Of a stretch of 8,092 nucleotides of DNA, positions 6,522 through 8,092 are shown piece by piece (position 1 is the stretch's first letter; every line of letters begins with the position of its first letter). Both the position numbers and the translations under genes were made by a program. The notes beneath the pieces were generated by a model. That model was given only the letters and a program-made list of their open reading frames with translations. It was not told the DNA's origin and did no database searches. The DNA is from Puniceicoccales bacterium (lineage in GTDB: Bacteria > Verrucomicrobiota > Verrucomicrobiia > Opitutales > UBA953): assembly GCA_031289285.1 (NCBI GenBank), contig JAITPT010000023.1, positions 1 through 8,092 on the forward strand, in the 5' to 3' direction.

Positions 6522-7193
6522 ATGGCACCGTTTTTTTGGCCAATAACTGCCGCCCTTGTGGGATACCTGCTCGGCTCAATTTCTTTCGCGGTAATCATCG
6601 CTCGCCGCTACGGCGTGGACATCTTGCAGGCGGGCAGCGGCAATCCGGGTGCCACCAACGTCAAGCGCGTCTGCGGGCGCAAACCGGGCAATCTGGTTTT
6701 TGCGCTCGACGTGCTGAAAGGTCTCACCGCCTCTGGCTGGCCGCAACTCGCTGTTTGGCTCGCCGCTGCTGTCCAAACTGGCGGCGACCTCGCGGGGCTT
6801 GCCGATAGCGGCACGTTGCGCAACGCCCAGCTGGCGGGTTTTGTGGGCGCGGTTTTGGGGCACTGTTTCTCGGTATTTTTGCGTTTCAAAGGCGGCAAAG
6901 GAGTGGCGGTAAGTGCGGGTGGTTTGCTCGGCGCGATGCCCGTTTGCTTTGCAATCAGTGGCGTGGTCTGGCTCGTCGCCTATCGCTTCGGGCGTTACGT
7001 ATCGGTTGCCTCGCTTATCGCGGGCGCGGCCTTCCCCGTCGCGGCTTATCTTTACTACGGCGGCGCGTGTGACCCGCGCTTCTGGCTCGGCGTCGCGATT
7101 GCCGTGTTTTTCATTTTTACGCACCGCTCTAACATCATCCGCCTATTGCGCGGCGAGGAATCTGGCTTCAAAAAAGGGGACCGCCGCGAATGA
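6522..7193 (+). CDS. plsY: Acyl-phosphate:glycerol-3-phosphate acyltransferase PlsY
   Basis: An inner-membrane enzyme that transfers the acyl group from acyl-phosphate (made by PlsX) to glycerol-3-phosphate, giving lysophosphatidic acid, the first step of phospholipid synthesis. At 223 residues it is slightly longer than the usual ~200; the extra length is a loop at about 84-103. Family motifs are complete: GSISF with R28 (18-28; the usual Pro after GSI is Ser here), GSGNPGATN (38-46), LDVLKG (62-67), GHCFSVFLRFKGGKGVA (113-129) and THRSNIIRLLRGEE (200-213), carrying H201, N204 and E212. Hydrophobic segments alternate with these loops as expected. The ATG start gives a short N-terminus leading straight into the first membrane helix. 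Its TGA stop overlaps the next ATG (ATGA), so the downstream gene is probably translationally coupled. Confidence 0.97.
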   Translation: MAPFFWPITAALVGYLLGSISFAVIIARRYGVDILQAGSGNPGATNVKRVCGRKPGNLVFALDVLKGLTASGWPQLAVWLAAAVQTGGDLAGLADSGTLRNAQLAGFVGAVLGHCFSVFLRFKGGKGVAVSAGGLLGAMPVCFAISGVVWLVAYRFGRYVSVASLIAGAAFPVAAYLYYGGACDPRFWLGVAIAVFFIFTHRSNIIRLLRGEESGFKKGDRRE

Positions 7194-7750
7194 GTGTCGC
7201 CCCCGAAAAACACGTGCGGTCATCCAAACACCGCCACCACAAAACACCCCGAACCGCCGCCGAAACCAAGGCCGCCGTCGCCGAAGCAGTGGCGGCGTTG
7301 GCGGATGCAGCAAAGGAGGCGGTGGTGGCGGAGGGTGCGGATGCGGAGGACGCGAGTGCAGCGGACGTGAATGCGGAGGACGTGGATGCAACGTCGGCGG
7401 CGAAGTCGGCGGTATCAGTATCTGCGATAGCGACCTCGAAAGCGTCTGTGAAGGCGGCGGATACGAAGTCGCCGGATGCGGCAATGGACGCGGCAACAGA
7501 TGCGGCAACGACAACGCAGGAGATGTCGCCCGATGCCGTAACGCCGACTACTCAGTCTGCTACCGACGCGCCGCAGCCGCAGCCCGCTGCCATACAGCCC
7601 TCTGCCACACTACCTGCCCCTGCTCTCCGCCCGCGCGTCTTACGTCCGCGCCCGCTCGCCCTTGATAACTTCGGCACTGCCGTCTTTACTTTCCTCCTCC
7701 TACTCTTGCTTTTCCAGATAATCGCCGTCGTCCTCTTCGACATCCTTTAG
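7190..7750 (+). CDS. Ala/Asp-rich protein with C-terminal membrane segment, function unknown
   Basis: I do not recognise this 186-residue protein. It has three visible parts. Residues 1-21 are basic (KHVRSSKHRHHK). Residues 22-155 are low-complexity: first Ala/Glu/Lys that could be helical or coiled (about 22-50), then Ala/Asp/Ser/Thr with a 10-residue degenerate repeat (DAEDASAADV at 51-60, NAEDVDATSA at 61-70), then a Pro/Gln-rich stretch and a basic RPRVLRPRP (147-155). Residues 161-183 form a single strongly hydrophobic segment three residues from the end, as in tail-anchored proteins. There is no signal peptide or Cys. The ATG overlaps the plsY stop by 4 bp; aagggga about 9 bp upstream may serve as a weak ribosome-binding site. 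The coupling and the clear membrane tail argue that it is real, but its role in lipid synthesis is only a guess from position. Confidence 0.7.
   Translation: MSVAPEKHVRSSKHRHHKTPRTAAETKAAVAEAVAALADAAKEAVVAEGADAEDASAADVNAEDVDATSAAKSAVSVSAIATSKASVKAADTKSPDAAMDAATDAATTTQEMSPDAVTPTTQSATDAPQPQPAAIQPSATLPAPALRPRVLRPRPLALDNFGTAVFTFLLLLLLFQIIAVVLFDIL
7341..7400. repeat. 30 nt degenerate tandem repeat within the plsY-partner gene
   Basis: The word atgcggaggacg occurs at 7341-7352 and 7371-7382, and similarity continues for about 24 of each 30 nt unit before fading. The unit encodes ten residues with the shared core (D/N)AED. The period is a multiple of three, so gain or loss of a unit would keep the frame. 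Similar gcgga words lie on both sides, consistent with repeat-driven growth of the Ala/Asp-rich region. Confidence 0.6.
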
Positions 7751-7808
7751 CGCATCGCGAACTTTATTCAGCCTGCCGCCTCGCAGACTCTATGCCTTTG
7801 ACGAACGC

Positions 7809-7830
7809 AAAAAGGGTCAGACGTTTTTTT
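7809..7830. repeat. A/T-flanked GTCAGACG palindromic motif
   Basis: Five A are followed by gggtcagacg and seven T. The centre GTC-A-GAC is a perfect palindrome, and the A-run and T-run can pair, so the whole is an imperfect 22 bp palindrome. It lies 74 bp before the transposase ATG and resembles the motif at 143-161 near the left edge. It could be a recognition site for the Y1 transposase or a weak bidirectional terminator (short stem followed by a T-run). The first idea is an inference from its position. Confidence 0.5.
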
Positions 7831-7876
7831 GTTTGCATCCGCTTGTTCTTTGCCCAATCTTTCCCGTCTTCACCTC

Positions 7877-7896
7877 AACCAACCGACCAACCAACC
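7877..7896. repeat. AACC tetranucleotide tandem repeat before the transposase start
   Basis: Five tetranucleotide units, aacc aacc gacc aacc aacc, end 8 bp before the ATG of the RAYT gene. The stretch has no purine-rich ribosome-binding site and should be unstructured in RNA. Unit number could vary by slippage and alter leader length, but that cannot be judged from one sequence. Confidence 0.65.
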
Positions 7897-7904
7897 TAAT
7901 CACT

Positions 7905-8092
7905 ATGGCAAGACAACATCGTTTCCTCTCGCACGAGGAGTCAGCAGTCTATCACTGCATATCCAGAACTACTGGCTCGGAGTTCCTTTTCGGAGACTCC
8001 GAAAAAGAAGTCCTCCAAAGACACCTACATCAGGTCGCAGACTTCTGCGGCGTTCAGGTGCTCACATACGCTCTAATGAGCAATCACTTTCA
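7905..8092 (+). CDS. REP-associated tyrosine transposase (Y1/HUH family), 5' part only
   Basis: The reading frame is open from this ATG to the window end, giving 62 complete codons of a protein that must continue beyond the edge. The N-terminus MARQHRF, then YHCISRT (16-22), VADFCGVQVLTYALMSNHF (44-62) and a final codon starting CA (probably His) match the Y1_Tnp domain of RAYT/TnpA_REP proteins. MSNHFH would be the HUH metal-binding motif; the catalytic Tyr lies beyond the edge. RAYTs are single-copy chromosomal relatives of IS200/IS605 transposases that act on or depend on REP palindromes and usually lack their own mobility. The neighbouring palindromic repeats fit this. No Shine-Dalgarno site is seen; the leader is an AACC repeat. 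Whether the full gene is intact cannot be judged. Confidence 0.92.
   Translation, partial: MARQHRFLSHEESAVYHCISRTTGSEFLFGDSEKEVLQRHLHQVADFCGVQVLTYALMSNHF

Larger units (their letters stand above)
7751..7904. other. Spacer upstream of the RAYT gene
   Basis: This 154 bp gap contains the A/T-flanked GTCAGACG motif (7809-7830), then a pyrimidine-rich stretch (about 7840-7876), then an AACC tandem repeat close to the transposase start. No clear terminator for the upstream gene and no Shine-Dalgarno site for the downstream gene can be seen, and no ORF has support. Confidence 0.5.

Noticed and set aside
6913..7665. 250-codon plus-strand ORF overlapping plsY and its partner
   Set aside because: It is a frame-shifted shadow across two supported genes, with Gly/Cys/Arg-rich translation and no motif.
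7809..7840. Rho-independent terminator for the gene ending at 7750
   Set aside because: The GC part of the stem is only GTC/GAC with a one-base centre; too weak to call, although the T-run is suggestive.

Overview
This 8.1 kb window is high-GC chromosomal DNA, probably from a Verrucomicrobiota bacterium of the Opitutales/Opitutaceae type. That placement is an inference. It rests on the style of the partial REP-associated transposase at the right edge, on the interspersed palindromic repeats, on genes without clear Shine-Dalgarno sites, and on the pairing of DUF58 and BatA-type genes. There was no RNA gene or database search to confirm it.

Layout. Positions 1-445 hold no gene. They contain two copies of a palindromic repeat (a truncated copy at about 1-119 and a complete 154 bp copy at 211-364 with perfect 14 bp terminal inverted repeats), a doubled 15-mer, and an 11-G homopolymer. 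Two minus-strand genes follow: a BatA-like von Willebrand A (VWA) membrane protein (446-2866) and, upstream of it in transcription, a DUF58 VWA protein (2926-3837). They look like a two-gene operon without the usual moxR neighbour. A 204 bp divergent intergenic region (3838-4041) separates them from a plus-strand gene for a secreted 780-residue FG-GAP/VCBS-repeat protein (4042-6384). A nested palindrome of about 79 bp starts directly after its stop codon. Next comes plsY (6522-7193), which makes lysophosphatidic acid in phospholipid synthesis. It overlaps by 4 bp an unrecognised Ala/Asp-rich protein with one C-terminal membrane segment (7190-7750). The window ends inside a REP-associated tyrosine transposase (RAYT, Y1/HUH family; from 7905, open at 8092).

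How the parts relate. DUF58 and BatA-like proteins both carry complete MIDAS metal sites. In other bacteria they work with a MoxR AAA+ ATPase, thought to assist assembly or maturation of other complexes, so here the ATPase must be encoded elsewhere or be missing. plsY and its overlapping partner are probably co-translated. The non-coding parts look shaped by a RAYT/REP system: a transposase gene, at least two palindromic repeat families, and a short GTCAGACG-like A/T-flanked motif found both just upstream of the transposase and next to the broken repeat at the left edge. Alanine-rich low-complexity stretches interrupt the BatA-like protein and make up most of the plsY partner, which suggests coding-sequence expansion in this GC-rich genome.
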